DNA of 64,000 nucleotides from Thalassovita taeanensis (GTDB lineage: Bacteria > Pseudomonadota > Alphaproteobacteria > Rhodobacterales > Rhodobacteraceae), in NCBI RefSeq assembly GCF_900110775.1, contig NZ_FOEP01000017.1, positions 1 through 64,000 on the forward strand, written 5' to 3'. The notes under the pieces were generated by a model, which was given only the letters and a program-made list of their open reading frames with translations, ran no database searches and had not been told where the DNA came from. Of this stretch, positions 17,540 to 28,274 are shown piece after piece. Made by a program: the position numbers and the translations under genes. Numbering within the stretch: position 1 is the stretch's first letter; every line of letters starts with the position of its first letter.

Positions 17540-17920
17540 TCAGTATTCCGACGGCAGAAGCAGGGTCAGAATCCGGCGCGTCTGTTCGGGGTCGGAGGGC
17601 TCGGGCGAGCCATATTGATAGTCGACGTCATACAAGTCGATCTTGAACCAGACCGTCGTGCCCTGAAAGTCGATGACCCCCATCTCGTGCCAGCCCTGCG
17701 GGTCGCTATCGGCATTGAACCCGTCAAAGGCGGCAACACGGCGGATAAGTTCCAGTTGGGCGTCAGGCCCAAGCGCCGCGACGCCGCGTGTCATCACGAA
17801 CTGGCCCTGCGGGGCATCGGCGACCGGGGTATTGCCAAGGATGGAACGTCGAAATGTATCGTTCTGCGCGGCGATCAGCGCGGCTTCCCGCACGGGGTCA
17901 AGGTCTAGTGTTGTGGTCAT
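17540..17920 (-). CDS. DUF3768 protein
   Basis: 126 residues from the ATG at 17920. The family pattern is visible: AQNDTFRRSILG, VMTRGVAALG, VAAFDGFNADSDPQGWHEMGVIDFQG, then VWFKIDLYDVDYQYGSPEPSDP. DUF3768 is a small family very common on alphaproteobacterial plasmids. Function is unknown; its regular company with ParB-like, Toprim and helicase genes suggests a plasmid-biology role. Confidence 0.82.
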   Translation of the reverse strand: MTTTLDLDPVREAALIAAQNDTFRRSILGNTPVADAPQGQFVMTRGVAALGPDAQLELIRRVAAFDGFNADSDPQGWHEMGVIDFQGTTVWFKIDLYDVDYQYGSPEPSDPEQTRRILTLLLPSEY

Positions 17921-18046
17921 GGGATGTCTCCGGGACGGGCCAGCCGATCTGATATCGGCTGTAGGCAACCCGCCAGCCGGAAAGGGCCGCCCTCGATGTG
18001 AGGGCGGCCCAAAGCTCATGTGGCAATCAGATCGGTGTTTGCTTCG

Positions 18047-20218
18047 TCAGGCCGCGTCCCCACTGAGGAAGGCGGGCAAGGACGACGGTTCATCGCTTTC
18101 CGCCTCGGCCAGAGCGTCTGCGGCGGGCACGTCGCCTGCCTCGGCCTCGGGCGCGTCGTTGCCCATGTCGGCAGCAGCCTCGGTCGCACCGGCAAACAGC
18201 ATCCCGTCGGGCAGCCAACGAGTCGTTATGGCGACCGTGGCGGCGTCAAAACCTTCCGTCTCGCCGGCCGTTTCGGCGAAAGCCCGCTCCATGGCCGCGG
18301 CGAGATCGCCCTTACGCTCGCGATTGCGATCCTCGGCGTAGTCGTCGCCAATCAACTTGCGCGCCGTGGCCACCGTATGTCCCTTGTTGACCCGACCCCA
18401 GTAGTTTTGCGCGGTCGGGCGCCAGCAGGCCGCCACATCGACGTCAAGACGCGCGCCAATCTCCTCGATGATCGGGGAGGGGCGATTGTCGGAGGAAAGC
18501 TGCGGTTTGAGCGCCAGACCTGATGCCCAGGCGAAGAGCGCCTGCTTGTCTGCGACAGGCAGCGCCGACATCGCGCGGAAGTCCTCGGGCTTCTCCAGCT
18601 TCATCCAGTCGGTGGCGAGGTCCTGTTCCAGTGCCTCGAGCATCTTCTGGGCGACAGTATCCCCATGCAGCACCTCGCGGTTTTGCGCCTGGAAAGGCCG
18701 GATCGAGATGTCGAGCGCCTCGTTGTTGTAGGACCGCCCCAGAGCCTGCTCGCAGAGCGCATAGAGCATCGCGTCGAACGCCACCTCGAAATCCGCCGCC
18801 AGATGCGCCCGCAGGATGTGCTGGCGCGTCGCACGCAGATCGTCGGCGAGGCTCGCTGAAATCCCGTCCGCCTTGCGCAACGTCGCGGCCGGGTCGGAGC
18901 TCGGCACCGGCGTGGAGGAGGTCGGCGGCGTCACGTGTGGGTGGGCAGGGGAGGGGGCGCCATCCGCATCTGCGGTGGTCTCGTCAGGTTCGGGCGCGGC
19001 GGGAATATCCTCGGGCCGCACGAGGCCCTTCTCGACGCGCAACGCCCCGTCATGGCCGATGGTCAGAACCACGCCGGCGATGGCGCGATCCTCGTCGGCA
19101 TAGGGCTGCCGTTCGCGCTGAAGGGCTTCAATCTCACGCAAACGCGGCTCGATGGCATAGTATTCGTCGGTCTCGGCGTCCGTCCAATCCTCACCGTCAT
19201 TCTGCGCCGCCAGTTCTTCTTCGCGTGCGACGAGACGCTCTTCTTCGGCAAGCAGGTCCGGATCGGGTTCGATGTCCCGCGGATAGACCCGCCCGAAACT
19301 GCGAAACGCGCCATAGTCCACCGAGAGATGCACCTCGACCCATTTCCACTCCGCTTTGAGCGGTTTGGCCGCAGCCTGCAGCTTTTCGATGGCGAGGCGT
19401 TCCAGGAGGTCGGGGTTTTCCATATGGGCGCTGGCACGATCATCGAACAGGTCGCGCAGCAGGACGCCACCGGCCGCCTCATAGGCCTCGATGCCGACAA
19501 AACGCCCGAGCGCAGAGTTCGCCGAATGTGCGGTCTCGGTCAGCTGGCGTTTGATACTTTGCGGGTGGATGTGATAGCCGCCCTTCACCGCGTTCCACAC
19601 CGCCAGTTGGCGATCGTGGTCGTCGGTCAGCGTGAAGGCCATCACGCATTCGAGGGTCAGATCGCCCGCGCGAAACTGCTCGATGAGTTCGGGCGCGACA
19701 CGGGCGAGTTTGAGACGGCGGCGGACCAGGTCGACGGAGACGCCGAACTTCAGCGCGATTTCATCTTCACTGCGCCCCTCGGCGATCATTTTATTGAAAG
19801 CTTCGAACTGGTCCGCCGGGTGCATCGCCGCGCGCTGAAGGTTTTCTGTGGCGGAGGTAACGATGGCATTGCACTCGTCTTCTACGAGACAAGGGATGGG
19901 GTGGTCAGAGGGAATGACGCCGTCTTGCGCAAGCTGCTTCAACGCTTTCAGGCGACGGGCACCAGCAACGACGGCAAAACGTGCGCCAGACAACGCATGG
20001 ACTACCAGATTTTGCTTGATGCCAGTCTCGCGAATACTTGCGAGGAGTTCCGCGTCATCGTTCGCACTTGTGGCGACTTTGCGGACATTGAACGGGCTGG
20101 GTTCCAACTGGTCGAGCGGGATCAGGCGGATATCGGAAGCGCTGGCGGGCGTTGCCAATCCGGCGGCTTCGGTTTTCTTCGAGGTGGCGGGTTTCGGTCG
20201 GGTCGCGGTCTTTGCCAT
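18047..20218 (-). CDS. Large ParB/RepB-like plasmid protein
   Basis: 723 residues from the ATG at 20218. The N-terminal ParB domain is clear (IRLIPLDQLEPSPFNVRK, LLASIRETGIKQNLVVH, FAVVAGARRLKALKQL, TSATENLQRAAMHPADQFEAF, residues about 25-160), with a helix-turn-helix next (IALKFGVSVDLVRRRLKLARV). A long C-terminal half, with the WKWVEVH block and a Pro/Thr-rich linker, is typical of the plasmid-borne type rather than of partition ParB. It is separate from the repABC cassette, so its role may be gene regulation or nuclease activity. The decayed copy at 1360-2335 belongs to the same family. Confidence 0.88.
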   Translation of the reverse strand: MAKTATRPKPATSKKTEAAGLATPASASDIRLIPLDQLEPSPFNVRKVATSANDDAELLASIRETGIKQNLVVHALSGARFAVVAGARRLKALKQLAQDGVIPSDHPIPCLVEDECNAIVTSATENLQRAAMHPADQFEAFNKMIAEGRSEDEIALKFGVSVDLVRRRLKLARVAPELIEQFRAGDLTLECVMAFTLTDDHDRQLAVWNAVKGGYHIHPQSIKRQLTETAHSANSALGRFVGIEAYEAAGGVLLRDLFDDRASAHMENPDLLERLAIEKLQAAAKPLKAEWKWVEVHLSVDYGAFRSFGRVYPRDIEPDPDLLAEEERLVAREEELAAQNDGEDWTDAETDEYYAIEPRLREIEALQRERQPYADEDRAIAGVVLTIGHDGALRVEKGLVRPEDIPAAPEPDETTADADGAPSPAHPHVTPPTSSTPVPSSDPAATLRKADGISASLADDLRATRQHILRAHLAADFEVAFDAMLYALCEQALGRSYNNEALDISIRPFQAQNREVLHGDTVAQKMLEALEQDLATDWMKLEKPEDFRAMSALPVADKQALFAWASGLALKPQLSSDNRPSPIIEEIGARLDVDVAACWRPTAQNYWGRVNKGHTVATARKLIGDDYAEDRNRERKGDLAAAMERAFAETAGETEGFDAATVAITTRWLPDGMLFAGATEAAADMGNDAPEAEAGDVPAADALAEAESDEPSSLPAFLSGDAA

Positions 20219-20424
20219 GGTTAGGATCCTTGTCACGCCGGACCCGGATGAGGCTCTCTCTATCCTTTCAAGCCCGGCACCCGGGCTTCCCTTTCTCTGG
20301 CTTTTAGAAAATGCATCGACAGACGAACTTAAGGCGGGTGATCCAGCCCTCGATTTGCCGGAAATCTAACAGGTCGCTGCAATAGTCACTGAGTCATAAC
20401 GACTTCCCTTCGGAACAGGCCTGG

Positions 20425-20658
20425 TTAATTGTTTTTCGCTTCTTGGGCCTTGACGGCACCCGTTCGAGGCCGCGATAAACGGTCTGGGCCATGTCGCCGA
20501 CGGTTGAACTCAGCATCCAGGGAACGTAGTGCATCGTTGACGACCGTCTGGATCCTGCGCAGCGGATGCCACGCAGGGATGCGTTCCTCCATGTTGGCGT
20601 AGCAGAACAACGATCCCGTCACCTTATCCGAGCCGCGTATCAGCACCATCATCACCAC
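20425..20658 (-). pseudogene. N-terminal fragment of an IS5-like transposase
   Basis: The block GSDKVTGSLFCYANMEERIP and the following AWHPLRRIQTVVNDALRSLD match the conserved N-terminus of IS5/IS1182-like transposases. The similarity ends after about 50 residues (LDAEF) and the frame then reads unrelated sequence to a stop. No catalytic DDE region is present nearby. It marks the left border of the alkane-degradation island. Confidence 0.65.
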
Positions 20659-20840
20659 AGTGGCGTCGGTGAATCATGTTCCGCGACAGGCGTCGAAACA
20701 CCTGTTTTTCAGCAGCCTTTTAAGACCGTATATGCGATCCCGACGTTCGGCCATCGCCAAAGGCCTATGCTCAGCCTTGAAGGCGATCGAATGTTTTGGT
20801 CGCTACAATAGAGAACCACTTCGCACTCCAAATGGAAGGA
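20659..20840. other. Island border gap with hairpin
   Basis: Between the transposase fragment and the last alk-island gene. A long imperfect hairpin at 20753-20788 (ATCGCC...GGCGAT outer arms, GGC/GCC inner arms) could end transcription of the minus-strand operon, although no T run follows. The rest may be transposon end sequence, but no intact inverted repeat is certain. Confidence 0.3.
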
Positions 20841-23099
20841 TCATGTACGCAATGCCTTACCCGTTTTCAACATATATTGGATACGTCGGAGCGTGAGCGG
20901 GTGCCTAGCCATTTTCATGAAGATTTCTCGCTCGAACGCTGAATACTCAACTTCGCCTATTGTGCGGACTTTCTGCTCTTGACATCCGCCCGTTAACAAT
21001 TCTGCGACGCTGCCAATTACTCTCAAATCATCTTCAGACAACTCTCCTACGTAATGCTGTTCTCGAAAAGGGGCGACTAGATCGGCCACTAAACCCATTT
21101 CAAGTGGTAGATAGGTGGTTGGTTTGTTCGGAGAAAAACCACTGGTGAGAAATTCTAGTTTCTGGAGCGCGGCCTCTAAAAGATCATTACGGTGCATGAT
21201 AAATTCCTGTTCGCAATCAAGAAGCCCCCGTTCGCTAGCCTCCCGCGCGGAACCGGTCGGACCGTTCGCCGTCATTGCCTGAAAGATCGTTCGCGGGGTC
21301 AAATCGCTAAGCGCGTGGTTACCTGTCCGGTTGAGCCGTGACAGCAACCGCCGTCCCCCTCCCCATGCAGGAATCAAACCAACCAAGTGCTCCGGCAATC
21401 CCAGCCGCGCCTCCGCATGCGCAACAGTTTCAGTACAAAACATTGCAAGCTCACAGCCACCCCCCAATGCAAGCCCTGGAATGGCGGCCACGCTGGGTTT
21501 TGGTGCAAGTGAGAGCGCTACGAAAAGATCCTGACCACGACGCACGAAGTCTTCGAGAGCTTTCCAGTCGTTTTTTTCGATTAGCGCCGCGATCGCGCTC
21601 AGATTGGCCCCCGCTGAATATAGGCTAGCATTGGGGTTGCCAACGAGCATGCCGCGCGCTGAGCCTTCTAGCGCGTTCAACCCTTCGCTAAGAATATTCA
21701 ATACATCGCCATCAATGGCGTTCATTTTGGACCTGAACTCTAAGCACACCAGGCCATCTCCTATATCCCAAAGAGAAGCGGCGGCGTTCGATGCCAGTGG
21801 CGAGTTTTGCAGCTGGGCGAGATTTATCCGGTCGGCATCGCGGCTTTTCTTCAACTGAGGGACTGCGAAATGAACTACAGGGACATCGCAACTTTCCGAG
21901 AGAACTGCTTGTGTTTTGGCGGTCAATCCGCCCAATATTTCGATCGGGCCCTGTCGCCAAGCATACCCGAGTTGCATAGCTGTGTCTATTTCAGCAAGGC
22001 TTGGTGCAATTGCGTCCGCGTTGCTGGTCGCATAAACAGCCACATTCGCTAGTATTGACCGGGCATAAGCTCCAAGATAGGTCTCGTCCGATAGCAGAGC
22101 ATTCAGATCCTTACCTTGTCCAGGCAGGTCGCTCGCGCTAAACCCGTTATGTGACCTATATTTTCCAGTTCTCAAATCAACCACTTCGCGATTGTTGTCA
22201 TTCGTAAATCGGTAGAAGCCCGCCTTCGTCTTTCGCCCGAATCTGCTTGTTTCGATGAGCTTAGAAATGATCTCGAGAGCCGGAAGATCGTACATGTTGA
22301 TTAGATCGTCGTCGGGCAATGACGTCATTAAAGATCCCCATATATATGGGATCACATCAATGCCGATCAGGTCGAGCAAACCAAAAACACCAGTTTTTGG
22401 TGTTCCAAGTCCGGCGTGTACGGCGTCCGCTTGTTCTACCCCAAGACCCAGCCGAATAGCATCAACAACTGCAACTGATATCCAGGCACATCCAATGCGA
22501 TTTGCAATAAAGCCGGGTGTATCTCGGCATTCCACAATGGTTTTTCCTAATGCGAAACGCGCTATGTCCGCAGCATGGGAAAAAGTCGCTCCGTTTTCGG
22601 AACCGACAAGCTCTAGCAACTCCATTCTACGCGGAGGGTTGAAGAAATGGCTAATGACAAAGCTATCCTTGAAAGTTTTGCTGCGCCCCTCAATCAATTT
22701 CGACCGCAGTATTGTGGAGGTATTCGAAGATATGATTGCCCCTGGCTTCAATAGAGGCTCGATGCGCTTATAAAGTGCTCGCTTGGCCGTAAGGTCTTCA
22801 ATGACCGCTTCTACGATCCAGTCAGCTTCAGAGATGCGATCCAGATGATCCTCCGTGTTGCCGACGCGCACGAGACCTACCGACGTAGCTCCCATGAACG
22901 CCCGTGACGCCTGTTGTTTTTCCAAACCGAGTTGAGCCGGTTCGTTTCGTGCAAGACCAGTTCCTGGCACATCCAATAGTTCAACGTGTACGCCAGCATT
23001 CGCGAATTGCGCAGCAATACCGCCCCCCATATTTCCGGCACCGATAACCGCGGCCCTTGAGCACTTGGCTCGCTCAAGGCCCCATGCGAGTTTGTTCAT
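20841..23099 (-). CDS. 3-hydroxyacyl-CoA dehydrogenase/enoyl-CoA hydratase fusion (FadN type)
   Basis: 752-residue bifunctional beta-oxidation enzyme. The NAD-binding hydroxyacyl-CoA dehydrogenase comes first (VIGAGNMGGGIAAQFANAG at residues 18-36; FVISHFFNPPRRMELLELV; DTPGFIANRIGCAWIS), and the enoyl-CoA hydratase second (YSAGANLSAI; GLALGGGCELAMFCTETVAHAEARLGLPE, residues about 545-580). This is the order of FadN, opposite to FadB. It would hydrate enoyl-CoA and oxidise the 3-hydroxyacyl-CoA. It is last in the minus-strand series after a 238-base gap. One sampled 60-base line (21121-21180) is 47% GC, lower than etfA. Confidence 0.92.
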   Translation of the reverse strand: MNKLAWGLERAKCSRAAVIGAGNMGGGIAAQFANAGVHVELLDVPGTGLARNEPAQLGLEKQQASRAFMGATSVGLVRVGNTEDHLDRISEADWIVEAVIEDLTAKRALYKRIEPLLKPGAIISSNTSTILRSKLIEGRSKTFKDSFVISHFFNPPRRMELLELVGSENGATFSHAADIARFALGKTIVECRDTPGFIANRIGCAWISVAVVDAIRLGLGVEQADAVHAGLGTPKTGVFGLLDLIGIDVIPYIWGSLMTSLPDDDLINMYDLPALEIISKLIETSRFGRKTKAGFYRFTNDNNREVVDLRTGKYRSHNGFSASDLPGQGKDLNALLSDETYLGAYARSILANVAVYATSNADAIAPSLAEIDTAMQLGYAWRQGPIEILGGLTAKTQAVLSESCDVPVVHFAVPQLKKSRDADRINLAQLQNSPLASNAAASLWDIGDGLVCLEFRSKMNAIDGDVLNILSEGLNALEGSARGMLVGNPNASLYSAGANLSAIAALIEKNDWKALEDFVRRGQDLFVALSLAPKPSVAAIPGLALGGGCELAMFCTETVAHAEARLGLPEHLVGLIPAWGGGRRLLSRLNRTGNHALSDLTPRTIFQAMTANGPTGSAREASERGLLDCEQEFIMHRNDLLEAALQKLEFLTSGFSPNKPTTYLPLEMGLVADLVAPFREQHYVGELSEDDLRVIGSVAELLTGGCQEQKVRTIGEVEYSAFEREIFMKMARHPLTLRRIQYMLKTGKALRT

Positions 23100-23337
23100 T
23101 TTCGCTTACCCTTCAGATTCGATCGGCATAGTTCAGCTGATCTTCAATTACTCATTGCGGTCAACTATTGGGCGATTTTCCCAGAGGCACTTCTGTAAAA
23201 TAGGCCACCCGCATCACCCAATTTGGACGCTAAGTTAAAAGCCCTTTGACATGACAGTATCTCCGCCATTGCGCTTGATTACGGCAATCATTTTCGCCCC
23301 TTCGAACGGCTGCTTTGACCTTCCTGAAATTTAAGTC

Positions 23338-25125
23338 TCATGCATCCACGCAGAAATCGGCTGCAGACAAATCAAGTATGGACTTAGCTCCCTTCTTGAC
23401 CGTTGAGGAAAGCGCTTCTGCTTTGGGAAAAACATTGTTCATATAGAATTGCACAGTTTTTAACTTGGTTTTTGCATGCATCGGGCAGCGGCCTCTTTCT
23501 ATCCGCTCTGAGGCACTTATTGCTGCGTCTCCCATTACCCATGCACCCAGACAAATTCCAAAACACTCTAGAACAGTCACGGCAGCCGCTAGCGGCTCGG
23601 ATCCACGTTGGGCCAAAATCCAATTTGTCAGTTCTTCGACCTTATCGGCAGCATCCATGACGGCACCGCAAATCGCCACCCAATCTGCATAGTTTGTCGA
23701 CAATTCGCTCAAAGCTCTCGCGGTCGTGCGCATATCTGCGACAAGTTCCATGGCCGCTACTCCGCCATCGCGCTGGATTTTTCTTCCAACCAAATCAATG
23801 GCTTGGATGCCCGTTGTTCCTTCGTAAATTGTAGTAATACGCACGTCGCGCAAATGTTGCGCTGCGCCGGTTTCCTCAATGTAGCCCATGCCGCCATGTA
23901 TCTGCACCCCAAGTGATGCATTCTCAATACCAAGCTCTGTCGACCACCCCTTGGTGATGGGAATAAGCAGATCCACTCGGCGTTGGTGACGTGCCCGTTC
24001 CTCCGAGTTTGATGATCGCTGTGCAAAGTCAAGAGACGTCGCAGCACGATATGCGATTACCCTAGCGGCTTCAGTTCGTGCTTTCATCAGACCCAACATA
24101 CGGCGGATATCCGGGTGACCTATAATTGTTTCCTCGGAACCCGCAGTGGTGCGCCCCTGTGTGCGCTCCATCGCATATTTGATCGCATGCTGAGTAGCGA
24201 GTTCTGAAATGCCGACTGCCTGCAGCCCTACGCCTAGGCGAGCATTGTTCATCATAGCGAACATGTACTGCAGGCCTTTGTTTGGTTCGCCCACCAAATA
24301 CCCGGTAGCGCCACCGTTATCGCCGAAGGCCAGAGCACAGGTCGGACTAGCATGAATGCCTAGCTTGTGCTCGATAGAAATGCAGCGGACGTCATTACGC
24401 TGCCCCAGAGAACCGTCCGCATTCACCAAGTATTTCGGCACAACAAAGAGCGAAATTCCTTTGACCCCAGCAGGTGCATCGGGAAGCCGTGCCAGAACCA
24501 GGTGAATAATGTTCTCGGCCATTTCGTGTTCACCGTAGGTGATGAAGATCTTCTGGCCTGAAACAAGGTAGTGATCGCCAGTCGGTTCTGCCTTTGACCG
24601 GATCGCGGCGAGGTCGGAACCGGCCTGCGGCTCAGTCAGATTCATCGTTCCTGTCCATTCGCCCGTCACCAGCTTGGGAAGGTAGACTGTCTTGAGGGCT
24701 TCATCGGCATAACCTTCAATCGCCTCAATCGCGCCCTGTGTCAGCACCGAACATAGTTGGAACGCAGTATTGGCGCCGTTAAACATTTCCTGAATGCAGG
24801 CATTGACGACGGTAGGCAGACCCATTCCGCCGCGTTCAGGATCACTGGTGGGGCTGTTCCAGCCCATTTCGACCAGTTGGTGGTAGGCCGCTGCCCAACC
24901 ATCCGGAGTGTGAACCTTGCCATCCTCGAAAGTGAGACCAACTCGGTCACCGACCACGTTCAGCGGAGCCAAGACTTGTCCCGCGAACTTACCGGATTCT
25001 TCCAGGACTGCGGATACCAAATCGGGCGTAGCGTCCTCAAGGCCTCGCAATTTGGATACGCTATTCAGACCACAAAGGTCTTCAATGACGAACATCATGT
25101 CGTCGATAGGGGCAGTATAAGTCAT
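23338..25125 (-). CDS. Acyl-CoA dehydrogenase, long form
   Basis: 595-residue FAD enzyme for the first step of beta-oxidation. It has the acyl-CoA dehydrogenase middle domain ([42 protein letters not shown]) and C-terminal domain ([44 protein letters not shown]), plus the extra C-terminal segment of the approximately 600-residue subgroup. Electrons pass to the ETF encoded directly upstream on the strand (gap 16 bases). Chain-length preference cannot be read from the sequence. Confidence 0.93.
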   Translation of the reverse strand: MTYTAPIDDMMFVIEDLCGLNSVSKLRGLEDATPDLVSAVLEESGKFAGQVLAPLNVVGDRVGLTFEDGKVHTPDGWAAAYHQLVEMGWNSPTSDPERGGMGLPTVVNACIQEMFNGANTAFQLCSVLTQGAIEAIEGYADEALKTVYLPKLVTGEWTGTMNLTEPQAGSDLAAIRSKAEPTGDHYLVSGQKIFITYGEHEMAENIIHLVLARLPDAPAGVKGISLFVVPKYLVNADGSLGQRNDVRCISIEHKLGIHASPTCALAFGDNGGATGYLVGEPNKGLQYMFAMMNNARLGVGLQAVGISELATQHAIKYAMERTQGRTTAGSEETIIGHPDIRRMLGLMKARTEAARVIAYRAATSLDFAQRSSNSEERARHQRRVDLLIPITKGWSTELGIENASLGVQIHGGMGYIEETGAAQHLRDVRITTIYEGTTGIQAIDLVGRKIQRDGGVAAMELVADMRTTARALSELSTNYADWVAICGAVMDAADKVEELTNWILAQRGSEPLAAAVTVLECFGICLGAWVMGDAAISASERIERGRCPMHAKTKLKTVQFYMNNVFPKAEALSSTVKKGAKSILDLSAADFCVDA

Positions 25126-25141
25126 TTGTCAGGCTCCGGGA

Positions 25142-26068
25142 TTACAATTTCTCTGTCAGGTCTGGAACGGCGTCGAAAAGGTCTGCGACTAGGCCGAAGT
25201 CTGCGACTTGGAAGATGGGGGCCTCTTCGTCTTTGTTGATGGCGACGATGATCTTGCTGTCCTTCATCCCCGCAAGGTGCTGGATCGCGCCAGAGATACC
25301 GACGGCGATGTAAAGATCCGGGGCCACGACCTTGCCGGTCTGGCCGACCTGCCAGTCGTTGGGGGCAAAACCACTATCGACCGCCGCGCGGGAGGCGCCA
25401 ACAGCGGCGCCCAGCTTGTCGGCCAAGGCTTTGATGATCTTGAAGTCCTCTTCCGAACCCACGCCCCGGCCACCCGAGACGACAACGCCAGCCGAAGTGA
25501 GTTCCGGGCGGTCGCTTTTGGCCACCTTGTCTTCGACCCAGGACGACAGGCCCTCGGTCGCCGGAACGGCCACGTTTTCCACAGCCGCCGACCCGCCGTC
25601 GCCCGCCTTGTCGAAGGTCGAGGTGCGAAAGGTGATGACCTTGGTCGCGTCGCCCGATTTCACGGTCTGGATCGCGTTTCCCGCATAGACGGGGCGTTGA
25701 TACGTATCCACATCGACAACGCCGGTGACGTCCGAGATCACCATCACGTCCAACAGCGCGGCCACGCGCGGCATGATGTTCTTGGCGTCGGTGGTAGCCG
25801 GCGCAACGATGTGGCTGTACCCCCCTGCCAGCGACACGATCAACTCGGCCGCAGGTTCGGCAAGACGGTGGCTAAGCCCCACATCCTCGGCGACCAGAAC
25901 CTTGGCCACGCCGTCGATCTTGGCAGCGGACTCACCCGCCGCAGCGGCAGAGGCGCCCGCGCACAGAACAGTGACATCGCCCAGGGCCTTGGCAGCGGTG
26001 ACCGCTTTGGCGGTGGCGTCCAGCGCCAGCTCGCCGTTGGTGACTTCGGCCAGAAGAAGTACAGACAT
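25142..26068 (-). CDS. etfA: Electron transfer flavoprotein alpha subunit
   Basis: 308 residues, normal length. The FAD-binding C-terminal half is typical: [89 protein letters not shown]. It works with EtfB to carry electrons from the acyl-CoA dehydrogenase to the quinone pool. Its ATG shares one base with the stop of etfB (TAATG), so the subunits are co-translated. A sampled line (25501-25560) is 67% GC. An ETF-quinone oxidoreductase is not in this window. Confidence 0.96.
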   Translation of the reverse strand: MSVLLLAEVTNGELALDATAKAVTAAKALGDVTVLCAGASAAAAGESAAKIDGVAKVLVAEDVGLSHRLAEPAAELIVSLAGGYSHIVAPATTDAKNIMPRVAALLDVMVISDVTGVVDVDTYQRPVYAGNAIQTVKSGDATKVITFRTSTFDKAGDGGSAAVENVAVPATEGLSSWVEDKVAKSDRPELTSAGVVVSGGRGVGSEEDFKIIKALADKLGAAVGASRAAVDSGFAPNDWQVGQTGKVVAPDLYIAVGISGAIQHLAGMKDSKIIVAINKDEEAPIFQVADFGLVADLFDAVPDLTEKL

Positions 26069-26826
26069 TACACGGCCCCCGCTTGTTTGAGTTTCGCAAC
26101 CAGCTCGTCGACCGAGCCAACGATTTCGCCCGCTTCCCGCGCTGCCGGTTCCGCAGTGCTGACCACGCTCAGGCGCGGGGTGACATCGACACCCAGATCA
26201 GCGGCGGTCTTTTCATCCAGCGTCTTTTTCTTGGCTTTCATGATGTTCGGCAGCGAGGCATAGCGCGGCTCGTTCAGGCGCAGGTCGGCGGTGATGATCG
26301 AGGGCAGCTTGACCGAAATGGTCTGCAACCCGCCGTCGACCTCGCGGGTGACGATGGCATTGTCGCCCTCGACCTTAACTTCCGATGCGAAGGTCGCCTG
26401 GCTCCAGCCCAGGAGCGCGGCCAGCATCTGACCGGTCGCGTTCATGTCGTTGTCGATTGCCTGCTTGCCCGCCATGACGATCTGTGGCTGTTCCTCGTCG
26501 CAGATTGCTTTCAGGATCTTGGCAACCGCCAGCGGCTCGATATCGGTGTGCACGTCATCGGCCGCCACAACCAGGATCGCGCGATCCGCGCCCATGGCCA
26601 GCGCCGTGCGCAGCGTTTCCTGCGCCTGTTTCACGCCAATCGACACCGCGACAACTTCGGTCGCAACACCTGCCTCTTTAAGACGGATCGCCTCTTCTAC
26701 CGCAATCTCGTCGAACGGGTTCATCGACATCTTTACATTCGCGAGATCGACGCCAGAGCCATCGGTTTTCACCTTGGCCTTCACGTTGTAGTCGATCACC
26801 CGTTTGATCGGGACTATAATCTTCAT
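26068..26826 (-). CDS. etfB: Electron transfer flavoprotein beta subunit
   Basis: 252 residues starting [20 protein letters not shown]. Family signature segments include [57 protein letters not shown] and [28 protein letters not shown] (the signature near residues 190-215). Forms the ETF heterodimer with the next gene. The 190-base gap upstream, to the thiolase stop, may contain a promoter. Confidence 0.96.
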   Translation of the reverse strand: MKIIVPIKRVIDYNVKAKVKTDGSGVDLANVKMSMNPFDEIAVEEAIRLKEAGVATEVVAVSIGVKQAQETLRTALAMGADRAILVVAADDVHTDIEPLAVAKILKAICDEEQPQIVMAGKQAIDNDMNATGQMLAALLGWSQATFASEVKVEGDNAIVTREVDGGLQTISVKLPSIITADLRLNEPRYASLPNIMKAKKKTLDEKTAADLGVDVTPRLSVVSTAEPAAREAGEIVGSVDELVAKLKQAGAV

Positions 26827-27019
26827 CATGATACTCCTACGCTGCGTATTCAGAGGGAAGGGCGGCCCCCGCGGAGGCCTGCCGATTGTCAGAAGAAACT
26901 GCGAATTATCTCACGCAGATCGCCGACCACACTGCAGAAAAGGGCCAAAGGTCAGTTGGTTTCTGCTGCATTATGATCTATCTACGGTCATCGCGCAGAT
27001 TGGCTTCACAACTCCAAGA

Positions 27020-28195
27020 TCATACAGCTTCGATAGCAACCGCGATGCCCTGCCCGCCACCGATACACATGGTGACCAGAGCGCGTTTGGCGCCGGTGCG
27101 CTCCATCTCGTAGAGCGCTTTAACAAAAATAATCGCGCCCGACGCCCCGATCGGATGACCAAAGGCAATCGCACCACCGTTGGGGTTCACCTTGTCGTTG
27201 TCCAGACCAAGTGTCTTACTCACGGCCAAAGCTTGTGCCGCAAAGGCTTCGTTGGACTCGATTACGTCGAAATCTGAAATGGTCATCCCTGTACGTTTCA
27301 AAAGCCCCTCTACTGCCGGAATTGGCCCGATCCCCATTATGTCCGGGCGTACCCCCGCGACGTGATAGCCGACTAGGCGCGCGCGCGGTTTCAACCCCGC
27401 ATTAGATGCAGCATCTGCCGTGGCCAGGACAATCGCCGCTGCCCCGTCATTGAGGCCCGAAGCATTTCCCGCTGTCACGGTGCCATCCTTTTGGAATGCC
27501 GGACGCAGTTTTTCGAGCGTCTCAAGCGTACTGGCCTTGGGATGTTCATCGGTCTCAAACGCCACCATGTTGCGTTTGACTTTGACCTCCACGGGCACAA
27601 TCTGGGATTTGAAAAATCCTTTATTGATCGCGTTCAGGGCACGCTCTTGGCTCTGTAGGGCAAATGTGTCCTGAGCCTCGCGCGAAATGTCATATTCGGC
27701 GGCGACGTTTTCCGCCGTTACCCCCATATGCCCGGTGCCAAACGGACAATTCAGCGCCCCAAGCATCATGTCGATCGCACTCGTGTCACCCATTTTCTGC
27801 CCCCAACGGACGGCCGGCACGATATAGGGCGAACGGCTCATGTTTTCGCTGCCACCGGCAAGAGCAAAGGTAGCATCACCCAGCATCAACGACTGCGCCG
27901 CTGACACAATAGCTTGTAGCCCAGAGCCGCAGAGCCGGTTGACGTTCATTGCCGGCGCTTTTTCTGGCACGCCAGCAGCGATAGAGGCCGCGCGGCTAAG
28001 ATACATGTCGCGCGGTTCTGTATTGATAACATGGCCAAAAACAACGTTTCCAATCTGCTTGCCTTCGACGCCTGAACGCGCAAGCGCCTCTTTCGCCACG
28101 ATGCTACCCAGTTCGATCGGAGACGTGCCCGCAAGAGAGCCGCCAAAGGTTCCGATGGCTGTTCGCGCACCATCCAATACTACGATATCTTTCAT
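27020..28195 (-). CDS. Acetyl-CoA acyltransferase (thiolase)
   Basis: 391-residue thiolase that releases acetyl-CoA in the last step of beta-oxidation. The acyl-accepting Cys is in NRLCGSGLQAIVSAAQ (about residue 88), with NPNGGAIAFGHPIGASGA (catalytic His) and ALVTMCIGGGQGIA (second Cys) near the C-terminus. The sequence cannot distinguish a degradative 3-ketoacyl-CoA thiolase from a biosynthetic acetoacetyl-CoA thiolase, but its place among alk and beta-oxidation genes favours the former. Confidence 0.94.
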   Translation of the reverse strand: MKDIVVLDGARTAIGTFGGSLAGTSPIELGSIVAKEALARSGVEGKQIGNVVFGHVINTEPRDMYLSRAASIAAGVPEKAPAMNVNRLCGSGLQAIVSAAQSLMLGDATFALAGGSENMSRSPYIVPAVRWGQKMGDTSAIDMMLGALNCPFGTGHMGVTAENVAAEYDISREAQDTFALQSQERALNAINKGFFKSQIVPVEVKVKRNMVAFETDEHPKASTLETLEKLRPAFQKDGTVTAGNASGLNDGAAAIVLATADAASNAGLKPRARLVGYHVAGVRPDIMGIGPIPAVEGLLKRTGMTISDFDVIESNEAFAAQALAVSKTLGLDNDKVNPNGGAIAFGHPIGASGAIIFVKALYEMERTGAKRALVTMCIGGGQGIAVAIEAV

Positions 28196-28274
28196 ATCTA
28201 CTCCGTTTCTTCATTTTTTCGTCAAGCAGGCCGTGTACTATCCAGTGTCGGCCTCTTACTCAGGTCGAAGCCGT

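Noticed and set aside
20753-20788. Hairpin after the FadN-type gene as a firm terminator
   Set aside because: The stem is interrupted and not followed by T residues; kept only as a low-confidence note.
26830-27019. Short frame ending ALPSEYAA upstream of etfB as a gene remnant
   Set aside because: Only about 20 codons before a stop and no family could be recognised.
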